Positions 17,697-26,443 are shown, counted from the first letter of the stretch. The stretch is DNA of 64,000 nt from Stutzerimonas zhaodongensis (GCF_003696365.1 NZ_RFFM01000001.1:1379852-1443851), one strand, 5' to 3'. Program-made: numbers and translations. Notes: generated from the letters alone by a model not told the origin.

Positions 17697-17751
17697 CATT
17701 CCTCCAACAGCTGCGGTTTTTTTGACGCCTCGCAGCAGGCATAGGAGTAAT

Positions 17752-17768
17752 AGCAACATCGATGCCAG
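17752..17768 (-). promoter_or_regulatory. sigma54 (RpoN) promoter of the fliE operon
   Basis: The minus strand reads TGGCATCGATGTTGCTA with GG and GC exactly 10 bases apart, matching TGGCAC-N5-TTGCT in all but one -24 base. The predicted transcript start near 17741 gives a leader of about 45 bases before the fliE ATG. The fliE operon is RpoN/FleQ-dependent in P. aeruginosa. Confidence 0.82.
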
Positions 17769-17992
17769 TGTTGACCTGGCGATCTCAATGAGCTGAATCG
17801 CTAGGGACGAACGGCACCAAGCAGCGCCACGACTGTTACGCAAATCGGCCTGATGGCTGTACCGCGACGTCGACGGTTTGCTGTCTTAGCCTGCCCTATC
17901 TTTAAGGATCTGCAGGGAGCGTGCCTGCGTTGCCCTATCTAAGGCTGATCGCACCCCAGCCTTTTCCCCCATCAACCGGAATCCGGCCCACG

Positions 17993-19192
17993 ATGACCTC
18001 AGTTACCCCATCGGCCCAGCAGCATTTTTTCAGGGACAGCTCGGCTTCCACGGTTGTGGCTGGCTTCATTGCCATGCTTACCGGCTACACCAGCTCGCTG
18101 GTATTGATGTTCCAGGCAGGACAGGCGGCAGGACTCTCCGGAGGGCAAATTTCATCGTGGATATGGGCGTTGTCGATCGGCATGGCGATCTGCAGCATTG
18201 GCCTGTCCTTGCGCTTTAGAACGCCTGTGGTGATCGCCTGGTCAACGCCTGGCGCTGCACTATTGATCAGCAGCCTTCCAGGCGTCCCATATGGCGAAGC
18301 GATCGGCGCCTTTATCTTTGCTTCGGCATTGATCGCGGTATGTGGGCTAACCGGCAGTTTCGAGCGCCTGATGCGCAAGGTGCCCGCTTCGCTGGCGGCC
18401 GCTTTGCTGGCCGGAGTGCTATTCAATATTGGCAGCGAGATATTCCGCGCCGTCGAAGTACAGCCCCTGCTGGTATTGGGGATGTTCTTCAGTTACCTGC
18501 TCGCCAAGCGACTGGTGCCCCGTTACGCCGTGCTATCCGCACTCGTGGTGGGTTGCGCGCTCTCCGCTGTGTTGGGTCTGCTGGATTTTCGCCAATTGAG
18601 TCTCGAGATCGCGGTGCCCGTATGGACCACCCCGAGTCTGTCGTTTGCAGCGATGTTCAGCATCGGCATTCCACTGTTTGTAATCGCCATGGCTTCGCAG
18701 AACATGCCCGGGCTGGCGGTACTTCGCGCCGAAGGATACCAGGCACCTGCATCTCCCCTGATCTCGGTCACCGGAATCGCCTCGGTACTGCTGGCGCCGT
18801 TTGGCTCCCACGGCATTCATCTGGCAGCGATCACCATGGCCATCTGTAGCGGCCCGGAGGCCCATCCGGATCCGGCACGCCGCTACACAGCCGCGGTGTG
18901 GTGCGGGGTGTTCTATGGTATCGCGGGAATATTTGGCGCCACGCTGGCTGCGCTGTTCGCATCGTTTCCATCAGCGTTGGTGCTGTCCATCGCTGCGCTG
19001 GCCTTGCTCGGCTCGATTGGCAGCGGGCTGACCCAGGCGATGCAGATGCCGCGCGAGCGGGAAGCGGCCCTCATTACCTTCATGGTAACCGCCTCGGGCC
19101 TGACGCTTTTCGGCATCGGCTCGGCGCTATGGGGATTGGTTGCCGGCGTGCTGACGTTGTTGATCGTCAGCGCGCCCAAGCGCTCAAGCTAA
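17993..19192 (+). CDS. BenE family (benzoate/H+ symporter-like) membrane transporter
   Basis: The 399-residue product is very hydrophobic with about 11-12 membrane segments and the BenE family pattern: TVVAGFIAMLTGYTSS at the start, WSTPGAALL in an early loop, MASQNMPGLAVLRAEGY in the middle and FGSHGIHLAAITMAICSGPEAHPDP after it. BenE proteins import benzoate or other aromatic acids with protons, but no benzoate catabolic gene lies nearby, so the substrate is open. The ATG at 17993 is chosen because the family begins close to the first membrane segment; a GTG at 17921 is in frame. Its stop lies 11 bp from the convergent SDR gene. Confidence 0.85.
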   Translation: MTSVTPSAQQHFFRDSSASTVVAGFIAMLTGYTSSLVLMFQAGQAAGLSGGQISSWIWALSIGMAICSIGLSLRFRTPVVIAWSTPGAALLISSLPGVPYGEAIGAFIFASALIAVCGLTGSFERLMRKVPASLAAALLAGVLFNIGSEIFRAVEVQPLLVLGMFFSYLLAKRLVPRYAVLSALVVGCALSAVLGLLDFRQLSLEIAVPVWTTPSLSFAAMFSIGIPLFVIAMASQNMPGLAVLRAEGYQAPASPLISVTGIASVLLAPFGSHGIHLAAITMAICSGPEAHPDPARRYTAAVWCGVFYGIAGIFGATLAALFASFPSALVLSIAALALLGSIGSGLTQAMQMPREREAALITFMVTASGLTLFGIGSALWGLVAGVLTLLIVSAPKRSS

Positions 19193-19203
19193 GCCGCTTC
19201 CGA

Positions 19204-19965
19204 TCAGATCGCCGTCGCTCCGCCATCCACGGCGAGCGCGTGCCCCGTGGTAAACGCGGCACCATCGCTGCAAAGGTAAAGTACTGCAGAGGCAATCTCC
19301 TCTGCTTTTCCGATCCGCCCTACGGGATGCATGGCCGCCGCGAATTCCGCCTTGCGCGGATCGGCCTCGTAGGCGCGCCGGAACATGTCCGTATCGATGA
19401 CGGCAGGGCAAACGGCGTTCACCCGGATCTTCTTCTTGGCATATTCGATGGCAGCCGACTTGGTGAGGCCAATGACTGCATGTTTGGACGCCGAATAGAT
19501 GCTCATCTTCGGCGCAGCGCCCAGACCCGCAACCGAGGCGGTATTGACGATGGCTCCGCCGCCCTGCGCCAGCATCACCGGGAGCTGGTACTTCATGCAT
19601 AACCAAACGCCTTTGACGTTTACCCCCATGATGGCGTCGAACTCCGCTTCACTTCCCTCGGCCAGGCGGCCCTGTTCGATCTCGATACCGGCATTATTGA
19701 ATGCGTAGTCGATCCGCCCGTAAGCTGACAGCGTCTGCTCGATCATCGCTTTGACCTGCGCGTCGTGGGTGACATCGCAGCGGATGAAGACGGCTTCGCC
19801 GCCGGCCTCACGAATTGCTTGCGCACAAGCCTCACCGCCCGCCTCGTCCAGATCTGCGACCGCCACTTTTAGACCCTGCTCTGCGAACGCTAGCGCAGTT
19901 ACCCGCCCTATGCCGGCTGCAGCGCCAGTGACCAACGCGACCTGACCGGAAAAACACATGCTCAT
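19204..19965 (-). CDS. Short-chain dehydrogenase/reductase (SDR)
   Basis: The 253-residue classical SDR has the Rossmann motif TGAAAGIG at 13-20, NNAG at 90-93, catalytic Ser144 (VNTASVAG), Tyr157 and Lys161 (YSASK), and the VNAVCPAVIDTDM loop. Asp40 after the second strand (VAVADLDEAGG) predicts NAD(H) preference. The substrate cannot be read from the sequence. The ATG at 19965 has AAGGG upstream; a second in-frame ATG lies two codons later. It is convergent with the BenE-like gene and divergent from the CurA-like reductase, 216 bp away; a shared pathway is possible but not shown. Confidence 0.9.
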   Translation of the reverse strand: MSMCFSGQVALVTGAAAGIGRVTALAFAEQGLKVAVADLDEAGGEACAQAIREAGGEAVFIRCDVTHDAQVKAMIEQTLSAYGRIDYAFNNAGIEIEQGRLAEGSEAEFDAIMGVNVKGVWLCMKYQLPVMLAQGGGAIVNTASVAGLGAAPKMSIYSASKHAVIGLTKSAAIEYAKKKIRVNAVCPAVIDTDMFRRAYEADPRKAEFAAAMHPVGRIGKAEEIASAVLYLCSDGAAFTTGHALAVDGGATAI

Positions 19966-20181
19966 GCTAGATACCCTTATTGGTTTTATAGAAAGGCATT
20001 GAGTCCCAACGTGACCACAAGCCGAACGCTGGTCATGGTTATACCGCCTACACAGGCGCCGATTAAGCCCGAGCCGGCGATATCACTCAGGCGGATGCCA
20101 TTGCATTCCAACATTCCTGCCTTGCTTGCAGTGACGCCTGGAGAAGGCTAAACCAAAGCTTTGCACACATAAGAGGCTTCC

Positions 20182-21186
20182 ATGGACAATACCAACCGCC
20201 AATTTCTGCTGGCCAAACGCCCTGTCGGCGCGCCAAACCGCGAAACCTTCGAGCTCGTCGAAAAGCCCCTCCCTGAACTTGGCCAGAATCAGATCTTGGT
20301 CAAGAACGAATACCTGTCATTGGACCCGGCCATGCGTGGCTGGATGAACGATGCCAAGTCCTATATCCCACCTGTAGGTATCGGCGAGGTGATGCGCGCA
20401 CTCGGTGTCGGCAAGGTCATCGCCTCCAATCATTCCGGATTTGCAGAAGGCGATTACGTCAACGGCGCACTGGGTGTGCAGGACTACTTTGTCGGGGAGC
20501 CAAAGGGTTTCTACAAAGTAGACCCGAATCAGGCGCCGCTGCCGCGTTACCTTTCCGCACTGGGCATGACCGGGATGACGGCCTACTTTGGGCTGCTGTC
20601 GGTGGGCGAGCCCAAGTCGGGTGAAACTGTGGTGATCTCCGGCGCAGCGGGCGCAGTCGGGAGCGTCGCGGGCCAGATCGCAAAGATCAAAGGATGTCGC
20701 GTTGTCGGCATCGCCGGTGGTGCCGACAAGTGCCGCTTTCTCACCGAAGAGCTCGGCTTCGATGCCGCCATCGACTACAAGAACGAGGACCTGCATGCCG
20801 CACTTAAACGTGAGTGCCCCAAAGGCGTCGATGTCTATTTCGATAACGTTGGCGGCGACATCCTCGACGCAGTTTTAACGCGCATCGCCGTAGGTGCTCG
20901 CATCGTCATCTGTGGCGCCATCAGTCAGTACAACAACAAGGAAGCAGTCAAAGGGCCCGCCAACTACCTGTCCCTGCTGGTCAATCGTGGCCGCATGCAA
21001 GGAATGGTGGTGATGGACTATGTCTCGCGCTATCCCGAGGCCATGAAGGACATGGCGGGCTGGATGCAGAGCGGCGAACTCAAGAGCAAAGAAGATATTG
21101 TCGAGGGTCTGGAAACGTTCCCCGATACGCTGATGAAGCTCTTCACCGGCGGCAACTTTGGCAAGCTGGTATTGAAAGTCAGCTGA
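20182..21186 (+). CDS. NADP-dependent medium-chain oxidoreductase (CurA/YncB family)
   Basis: The 334-residue product is a zinc-independent medium-chain dehydrogenase/reductase of the leukotriene B4 12-hydroxydehydrogenase group, which includes E. coli CurA. Visible hallmarks are the N-terminal LLAKRPVGAPNRETFEL, LSLDPAMRGWMNDAKSYIPPV, the nucleotide-binding SGAAGAVGSVAGQIAKIKGC and the later YFDNVGGDILDAVL. Family members reduce alpha,beta-unsaturated carbonyl compounds with NADPH, so a role in reactive aldehyde or quinone removal is likely. No catalytic zinc cysteines are seen. A 12-bp perfect hairpin follows the stop and precedes convergent pyrF. Confidence 0.88.
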   Translation: MDNTNRQFLLAKRPVGAPNRETFELVEKPLPELGQNQILVKNEYLSLDPAMRGWMNDAKSYIPPVGIGEVMRALGVGKVIASNHSGFAEGDYVNGALGVQDYFVGEPKGFYKVDPNQAPLPRYLSALGMTGMTAYFGLLSVGEPKSGETVVISGAAGAVGSVAGQIAKIKGCRVVGIAGGADKCRFLTEELGFDAAIDYKNEDLHAALKRECPKGVDVYFDNVGGDILDAVLTRIAVGARIVICGAISQYNNKEAVKGPANYLSLLVNRGRMQGMVVMDYVSRYPEAMKDMAGWMQSGELKSKEDIVEGLETFPDTLMKLFTGGNFGKLVLKVS

Positions 21187-21198
21187 TCGAGGTTGGTT

Positions 21199-21233
21199 GC
21201 ATGCGGTCGCTGGGGCACTTGGCGACCGCATGC
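21199..21233. terminator. Perfect hairpin between convergent curA-like gene and pyrF
   Basis: GCATGCGGTCGC and GCGACCGCATGC form a 12-bp perfect stem with an 11-base loop, lying in the 55 bp between the two stop codons. There is no T-run on either side, so it is not a textbook intrinsic terminator; the position suggests a bidirectional stop or 3'-end stabiliser. Confidence 0.55.
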
Positions 21234-21241
21234 CATGAGCG

Positions 21242-21937
21242 TCAGGCCAGCTCGGCGACCACCGCCGCCAATGCCTGGGCCGGGTCGTGCGCCTGCGCGA
21301 TGGGGCGACCTATCACAAGATAATCCGAACCCGCTTCCATCGCCTCGGCCGGGGTGAGGATCCGACGCTGGTCGTCGGCCTTGCTGCCAGTGGGGCGAAT
21401 GCCTGGGGTAACCAGCTGCAGCTGCGCATAAGTTGCCTTCAACGCTTGGGCCTCATGCGCCGAACAGACCAGTCCATCCAGCCCTGCTTTGGCTGCCAAT
21501 CCCGCCAGCCGCAGTACTTGCTGTTGCGGCTCCATATCCAGCCCGATATCGGCAAGGTCCGCCTGCTCCATGCTGGTCAGCACCGTGACGCCGATCAGCA
21601 GAGGCTTCTGGCCGTTAACCTTGTCCAGTACCTCTCGGCACGCGGCCATCATGCGCAGCCCGCCCGAGCAATGGACATTCACCATCCATACACCGAGCTC
21701 GGCTGCCGCCTTAACCGCCATGGCCGTGGTATTGGGTATGTCGTGGAATTTCAGGTCCAGAAACACCTCGAACCCTTTAGCCTGCAGCGCCTCTACAACT
21801 TGCGGCCCGCAACGAGTGAAGAGTTCTTTACCGACCTTGACGCGGCAGAACGCCGGATCGAGCTGCCCCGCCAGCGCCAACGCAGCATCACGGGAGGGAA
21901 AATCGAGCGCAACGATGATCGGAGTCTGGCAGGTCAT
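21242..21937 (-). CDS. pyrF: Orotidine 5'-phosphate decarboxylase
   Basis: PyrF catalyses the last step of UMP synthesis, decarboxylating OMP in the cytoplasm. The 231-residue product has the catalytic [10 protein letters not shown] motif (Asp61, Lys63, Asp66), the N-terminal [10 protein letters not shown] and the phosphate-binding VTPGIRP and YLVIGRPI segments. The ATG at 21937 is preceded by GAGGA and gives the usual family length; an in-frame ATG at 21967 has no comparable site. A divergent DUF2897 gene begins 157 bp upstream. Confidence 0.96.
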   Translation of the reverse strand: MTCQTPIIVALDFPSRDAALALAGQLDPAFCRVKVGKELFTRCGPQVVEALQAKGFEVFLDLKFHDIPNTTAMAVKAAAELGVWMVNVHCSGGLRMMAACREVLDKVNGQKPLLIGVTVLTSMEQADLADIGLDMEPQQQVLRLAGLAAKAGLDGLVCSAHEAQALKATYAQLQLVTPGIRPTGSKADDQRRILTPAEAMEAGSDYLVIGRPIAQAHDPAQALAAVVAELA

Positions 21938-22094
21938 AGGGCGTCCTCGGCAAAATTCGGCGCGCATTGTCGCAGAAATCCGATGTGGATGCGGGTTCAG
22001 ACCAGGCCCATCTCACGCCGACTCAAACGCGCAATAGCGCTGCCACCTGGCGTGGCGTAAGGTTGAACTAAGTTCTTTTGATCAGGAGAAAAAG

Positions 22095-22262
22095 ATGCCT
22101 TGGTATATCTGGCTGTTGCTGGCCCTAGTGATCGGCACCGTTGTGGGCGGCCTGCTGATGTTACGTGCGGGCGCACGCAAAATTCCTCTGACGGATGAGC
22201 AGAAACAGCGCATCGCACAGCGCAATGCAGAGGCGGATGCCGAAGATTCGCGTAATCGATAG
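22095..22262 (+). CDS. DUF2897 family small membrane protein
   Basis: A 55-residue gene with a GGAGA ribosome binding site 7 bases before the ATG. The product starts MPWYIWLLLALVIGTVVGGLLML (one membrane segment, residues 4-23), then a charged cytoplasmic tail with LTDEQKQRIAQRNAEADAED. This fits the DUF2897 family found next to pyrF in pseudomonads; function is unknown. It was recognised by reading the region directly, as it is shorter than common length cut-offs. Confidence 0.82.
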   Translation: MPWYIWLLLALVIGTVVGGLLMLRAGARKIPLTDEQKQRIAQRNAEADAEDSRNR

Positions 22263-22341
22263 CCATCATGCAGCCAGCCAACATCGCACACGGATAGACT
22301 GCGCCAGCAGCCGAAGCCCTTGGTAACTTCGCCCGCGCAGA

Positions 22342-22884
22342 TCAGCGCTTGAGTTCGAAGTTGAGCTGCGCGCCATCGATATCATCATCTCCATCCAACC
22401 CTGGCAGAAGACTGCCACTCATCTGAACGGAGCGAGAGCGCTCAGATCCGAACAGGGGGGGCAACAGGCTCATCGAAGCCGTGTTCTGCTCCGGCTCGCC
22501 GTCCTTTGCCCAATCTTCTGGAAGGCTGAGATCGAGCTCTGCTTCGGGTAGCTTCACCTGCTCGACGGCAACCTTCTTTTTGGCTTTCGGTGCGGGGGTT
22601 TTCGGGGGCGGAGCCGAAACCACTCGCTCGGACGGCAGCTCTTCGGGATCACCTGCGGTAACCGGCTCTACGTCTACCTGAATTTCTGGAGGCTCGCTGG
22701 TGTCGACTTCCAGCTCGTCAAACGATGGCTCCGGGACAAGCGAAACCTCTGGCTTGGGGATCTCAGCAGGCGCCTCCACTTTGGGCGTAGGGGGCGTCTC
22801 AGGACGAGGGGGCAGCTTTTCACTGTCACATGCGCTGAGCGCCAGCAGCGACAGCAGCGACAGCGGAAGAACCAACCATTTCAT
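22342..22884 (-). CDS. Proline/glutamate-rich lipoprotein of unknown function
   Basis: The 180-residue product opens with a lipoprotein signal peptide (MKWLVLPLSLLSLLALSAC, lipobox LSAC with the acylated Cys at residue 19). The rest is low complexity: Pro/Glu/Val-rich repeats to about residue 110, a Lys-rich patch (PKAKKKVAVEQVKLPE), then acidic tail segments. No catalytic motif is visible; such proteins often span the periplasm as extended linkers. The start is the ATG at 22884; an upstream TTG is in frame but the signal peptide supports the ATG. It lies 24 bp after the mocR stop and may share its transcript. Confidence 0.75.
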   Translation of the reverse strand: MKWLVLPLSLLSLLALSACDSEKLPPRPETPPTPKVEAPAEIPKPEVSLVPEPSFDELEVDTSEPPEIQVDVEPVTAGDPEELPSERVVSAPPPKTPAPKAKKKVAVEQVKLPEAELDLSLPEDWAKDGEPEQNTASMSLLPPLFGSERSRSVQMSGSLLPGLDGDDDIDGAQLNFELKR

Positions 22885-22908
22885 AAGCCCACATCTCCTC
22901 AAGTCTGA

Positions 22909-24339
22909 TCAGTTCGGCTGCCGACAAAGCTCTCCCGCTAACTCGCCAAGCGTTTTCAACGCCCGCTCCGCCTCTGTCGACCAAGGCAATCCGCAGTTGA
23001 GCCGCACGCAGTGATTGAACTGTTCGGTGTTGCTGAATATCAGCCCTGGCGCAATGCTGATTCCGCGCTCTAAAGCTTGGACGTGTAACTCCTTCGTATT
23101 GACCCGAGCCGGGAGGCTTACCCAGAGGATGAAACCGCCGGTCGGGCGTGTCATCTGGGTTCCCTCGGGGAAATAACGCTGCACTGCCAACTGCACAGCG
23201 CTGATATTTTTCCTGTACTCGTGGCGGATATATCGCAGATGTCGGTCATAACCCCCATTTTCCAGATACGAAGACACTGCCATTTGCGTCACGCTGCACG
23301 CCGAATGCGTACTGAACGTCTGCAATCGCTGGACCTCTTCCCGATATCGGCCCGGGATTATCCAACCGATGCGCACGCCTGGTGAAATCGTCTTCGAGAA
23401 GCTGGAGCAATAAATCACGCGCCCCTCGGTATCATTGGATTTGAGCGCTCGGACCGAACCGACATCGAATAACAATTCGCCATAGATATCGTCTTCGACA
23501 ACCTGGATGTCGAAATTCGCCGTCAATTTCAACAACTGTTTCTGCCGTGCGTCGGGGATGCTCCCTCCAAGCGGGTTACTCAGGCGGGCTGTCAGCACCA
23601 AAGCCTTGATCGGCCATTGGCTTGCTGCAAGTTGCAGGGCTTCGAGGCTAAGACCTGTGTCCGGATCGCAGGGGATCTCTATGACCTTCAGCCCTAGTAG
23701 ATCCGCCAGCTGTAGCAGTCCGTAGTAACTGGGTGACTCGGCCGCGATCAGGTCGCCCGGTTTGGTCAACACGCGCAAAGACATTTGCAATGCATCGACG
23801 CAACCGTGCGTGATTACCACTTCCTCCGGCCCGACAACCACCCCGGCGTCACGCATACGGATCGCAACCTGCCGGCGCAGCGGCTCATAGCCGGGGCTGA
23901 ACATGTAGCTGAAGGCGCGCTGGCTCTGGAACCGGGTAACCTTGGCCAACTGTTGATGCAGCGCGCGTGCGGGCAGGTAGTCCACATGCGGCACCGCAGC
24001 TCCCAACGGGATCAGCCCATCGCGACGTGATTCGCTCAGCACTTGATTGATGATGCTGCTGCGCGTGACCAGGGTTGGCCTTTCAACCTGGGCGATGTCC
24101 GGGGTGGGAGCAGTCAGCGCGGGGGTGTGGTGAACATAGAATCCCGATTGGGGACGAGCACGTATCATCCCCTGGTCTTCAAGGTTGGCATAAGCCTGCA
24201 GCACGGTGGCATGGCTTACATTCAGCTGCATGCTCATCTTGCGCACCGAAGGTACACGCTCACCCGGACGGTAAACGCCTTGCCGAATGTCTTCGGCTAG
24301 CTGGTGTGCAATACGCTGGTAAAGCAACAGATTGGTCAT
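22909..24339 (-). CDS. MocR-type transcriptional regulator (GntR DNA-binding domain plus aminotransferase domain)
   Basis: The 476-residue product joins an N-terminal GntR winged helix (residues 1-72, GVYRPGERVPSVRKMSMQLNVSH) to a fold-type I aminotransferase-like domain (residues 100-470). The PLP-binding lysine is Lys316 in SSFSKTISPGVRIGW; Asp-Asp before YGELL (VVEDDIYGELL) fits PLP ring contact. MocR proteins sense vitamin B6 or amino acids and usually control a neighbouring gene. The neighbours here (lipoprotein, OmpA-like lipoprotein) do not suggest a B6 or GABA pathway, so the target is unclear. Two palindromes lie 26-78 bp upstream of the ATG. Confidence 0.92.
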   Translation of the reverse strand: MTNLLLYQRIAHQLAEDIRQGVYRPGERVPSVRKMSMQLNVSHATVLQAYANLEDQGMIRARPQSGFYVHHTPALTAPTPDIAQVERPTLVTRSSIINQVLSESRRDGLIPLGAAVPHVDYLPARALHQQLAKVTRFQSQRAFSYMFSPGYEPLRRQVAIRMRDAGVVVGPEEVVITHGCVDALQMSLRVLTKPGDLIAAESPSYYGLLQLADLLGLKVIEIPCDPDTGLSLEALQLAASQWPIKALVLTARLSNPLGGSIPDARQKQLLKLTANFDIQVVEDDIYGELLFDVGSVRALKSNDTEGRVIYCSSFSKTISPGVRIGWIIPGRYREEVQRLQTFSTHSACSVTQMAVSSYLENGGYDRHLRYIRHEYRKNISAVQLAVQRYFPEGTQMTRPTGGFILWVSLPARVNTKELHVQALERGISIAPGLIFSNTEQFNHCVRLNCGLPWSTEAERALKTLGELAGELCRQPN

Positions 24340-24364
24340 CTGGTCCGTCTCCCGCCAACTGAAC

Positions 24365-24390
24365 CATAACAGTAGTACAACACTGTTATG
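24365..24390. promoter_or_regulatory. Palindrome upstream of mocR, candidate operator
   Basis: CATAACAGT and ACTGTTATG form a perfect 9-bp inverted repeat with an 8-base spacer, centred 38 bp upstream of the regulator's ATG. Symmetry and position fit autoregulation by a dimeric GntR/MocR protein. Confidence 0.55.
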
Positions 24391-24402
24391 AACGACCGAT
24401 AC

Positions 24403-24417
24403 AGTTAACGGTTAACT
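24403..24417. promoter_or_regulatory. Second palindrome upstream of mocR
   Basis: AGTTAACGGTTAACT is a perfect 7+1+7 palindrome 12 bp beyond the first inverted repeat, in the 121-bp gap between the OmpA gene and mocR. It may be a second operator half for the same regulator; no sequence identity with the first palindrome beyond the TAAC/GTTA core. Confidence 0.4.
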
Positions 24418-24460
24418 CGCCGACACAGTCAGTTACGTTTGCGCATGACTTCGCTGCGCA

Positions 24461-25261
24461 TCAACGAGTGCTTTCCAGCTTCCCGTCCTCTCCAGAGAAG
24501 ACAATTTCGACCCGTCGATTCTGAGCGCGCCCGCGGGCCGAAGCATTCTCGGCTATACGAAACTGTTCGCCGTAACCTTCCACCTCGATACGCGCGGGGC
24601 TGACACCAAGGCTTTGTATGAAGTCCGCTACTGCCTGAGCGCGCTCCTCTGACAACCTGAGGTTTTTAGCGGCATCACCACGGTTATCGGTATAACCCTC
24701 AATCCGAATCCTGCGAGTGGGGTTGAGCTGCAGGAAATGCACGACTTTGAACAGTGTCCGGTTAGCCGATTGTCCAAGCTCGGCACTACCGGCTTTGAAC
24801 AGCACATCGCTAAGCGTCATGACCAGACCCCGATCGGTCTCTGTTGCAGCCAGGCTGGCTATCTGATCTTCCAGTCGCTGCCCGTGGGTATCGAGCAGTT
24901 TGGCTTCCTGAATGGCCTGACGCAGACGCTCGTGCTCCATGGCCAGTTGAGTCGAGCGCCGTTGGTTCTGGATCTGCTCGCTATGCTGAAGCGCGATCTC
25001 ACCATAACGCTGGCTTAGGTAAGCGTAATGGGCGACGTCTTCTGCGCTGCCCCAATAGCTGGCGAAGCGTCTGGCCCGTTCCAGCGATTCGCTCGCACGA
25101 ACCAGATCCTTGGGCGCATCGCGGGCTACCTGCAGATCGGCGCTGACAGCTTCAAACGCCAACCCGGCCTGCTCCAACTGCTGCTGGGATTGCTGGCTCG
25201 AACAACCCTGCATCGCTGCGAGAGTAAGGAACATGGCCGAGCTTAAAAGGACCGACTTCAC
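24461..25261 (-). CDS. OmpA family lipoprotein
   Basis: The 266-residue product has a lipoprotein signal (AAMQGC, acylated Cys20), a helical region at about 25-140, and a C-terminal OmpA peptidoglycan-binding domain (VLFKAGSAELGQSANRTL, IRIEGYTDNRGDAAKNLRLSEERAQAV, VEGYGEQF, GRAQNRRVEIVF). It probably links the outer membrane to the cell wall. The start is a GTG overlapping the stop of the DUF4398 gene (GTGA), so the two are coupled; DUF4398 and OmpA lipoproteins are often paired in Pseudomonas. Confidence 0.92.
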   Translation of the reverse strand: MKSVLLSSAMFLTLAAMQGCSSQQSQQQLEQAGLAFEAVSADLQVARDAPKDLVRASESLERARRFASYWGSAEDVAHYAYLSQRYGEIALQHSEQIQNQRRSTQLAMEHERLRQAIQEAKLLDTHGQRLEDQIASLAATETDRGLVMTLSDVLFKAGSAELGQSANRTLFKVVHFLQLNPTRRIRIEGYTDNRGDAAKNLRLSEERAQAVADFIQSLGVSPARIEVEGYGEQFRIAENASARGRAQNRRVEIVFSGEDGKLESTR

Positions 25262-25608
25262 TGCATGGCCCCCAACTGCTCACGCAGGCGCGCGATGCGA
25301 CGATTGAGCTCGGCCACTTCCAACTGGCTTTTTTCACTCAACACCCGGGCCTCGGCCAATCGGGCATCCAGTTCCGCCTGCTCGGCCTGCAAGCGCGCCT
25401 CGCGGTAATCCTTGTCCTTCATCGCCACCATCGCAGCGGCGAGCTTCTTCTCGGCCTGAGCCAGCTCCTCCGTCTGCTCCGATGCGCCTGCCGAACGCGC
25501 CTGAGTGAGGGCCTGCTCAGTGAGACGTATCTGCTCATCAGGGGCGGGATCACTGGCGCAACTGACAATTGCGGGGAACAACAGCACACAGGAAAGCGTT
25601 TTTTTCAC
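25258..25608 (-). CDS. DUF4398 domain-containing lipoprotein
   Basis: The 116-residue product has a lipobox (AIVSC, Cys17) followed by one long charged helical domain rich in Ala, Glu, Gln and Arg (AEKKLAAAMVAMKDKDYREARLQAEQAELDARLAEA), as in DUF4398. The start is a GTG at 25608 with AGGA upstream. It is the middle gene of a three-gene operon: binding protein (10 bp upstream), this gene, OmpA lipoprotein (4-bp overlap). Function unknown; probably forms a coiled coil with its OmpA partner. Confidence 0.85.
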   Translation of the reverse strand: MKKTLSCVLLFPAIVSCASDPAPDEQIRLTEQALTQARSAGASEQTEELAQAEKKLAAAMVAMKDKDYREARLQAEQAELDARLAEARVLSEKSQLEVAELNRRIARLREQLGAMQ

Positions 25609-25618
25609 TTGATAAATC

Positions 25619-26443
25619 CTAGCGTTGCGGCTTGCTGGCCGGGTTTGATTGCTGCTTCCAGCGCTCCAGGTTCTCCACCAGCAGCTGCTCCGGCACTCCG
25701 GCAGCGCGCAATTCTGTCATTTTTATGGCCAGCTGTCCCCGTAGCCACGGCCCGTTGCAGGCCGAGTCGTGTGCTACCGCAAAGTGCAAACCGCGGCTCG
25801 AGACTGGCGGTTCCAACCTCTGAATATCGCCGAGCATCCCAAGCTTGCCTGCCAGCGCGACGGTGCTATAGCGCTCATGCAATACGTAGTCGGCCTGCCC
25901 TGCCAGCAGTTTTTTTATCGCATCACCTAAATCAGGCGCTGAGCGTAGACGCAGATTTTCCTTTGCGTAACGTTCGAAAGCTCTGTCAAAACGAGTCGTT
26001 ACTACAGAAGTACCCGACCGTCCCATCAGCTCGTTTCGGCTCGAATACAGAAAGCCTGGATCATTGCGCACCCACGCGGACATCTGCAGCGACACGATGG
26101 AAGGATGAATGAAATCGAGATACGCCAGCTCTTCTGGATCAAGCAATGCGTCGGCTAGAACGTCTACCCGCCCACTGCGCACTTGCTCCAAAGCCTTGCT
26201 GGCGTCACCGGTGTAGAGCAATTCCAGCTTGAGATCGAGCGAGTCGGTGATCTTTTTCAGCAGATCGGCATTCGCGCCGACCAGGCGCTTGGGGTTCTGC
26301 GGATCACGCCAGAGAAAAGGAGGATTGTCGGCGCCGCCCGTTGCGATCAGCCGGTCACACTTTGCAGCTGCTGCGCTTACCGTTAACGGGGTGGCCGCAA
26401 GCAAGGCAATCAAAGCGGACTTCAGCAGAACGGCACAACGCAT
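25619..26443 (-). CDS. Periplasmic substrate-binding protein (SBP_bac_3 type)
   Basis: The 274-residue product has a signal peptide (about 22 residues, MRCAVLLKSALIALLAATPLTVSA) and a family 3 solute-binding fold (PPFLWRDPQNPKRLVGANADLLKKI, LEQVRSGRVDVLADALLDPEELAYLDF, KKLLAGQADYVLHERY). No ABC permease or ATPase is adjacent, so it may act as a sensor or lone binding protein. The ATG at 26443 is preferred over 26455 because GAGG lies at good spacing before it. It starts the operon with the DUF4398 and OmpA lipoproteins. Confidence 0.85.
   Translation of the reverse strand: MRCAVLLKSALIALLAATPLTVSAAAAKCDRLIATGGADNPPFLWRDPQNPKRLVGANADLLKKITDSLDLKLELLYTGDASKALEQVRSGRVDVLADALLDPEELAYLDFIHPSIVSLQMSAWVRNDPGFLYSSRNELMGRSGTSVVTTRFDRAFERYAKENLRLRSAPDLGDAIKKLLAGQADYVLHERYSTVALAGKLGMLGDIQRLEPPVSSRGLHFAVAHDSACNGPWLRGQLAIKMTELRAAGVPEQLLVENLERWKQQSNPASKPQR

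Noticed and set aside
16068..17744. 558-codon open frame antisense to fliF and fliE
   Set aside because: Mirror of conserved flagellar genes in GC-rich DNA; no recognisable domain.
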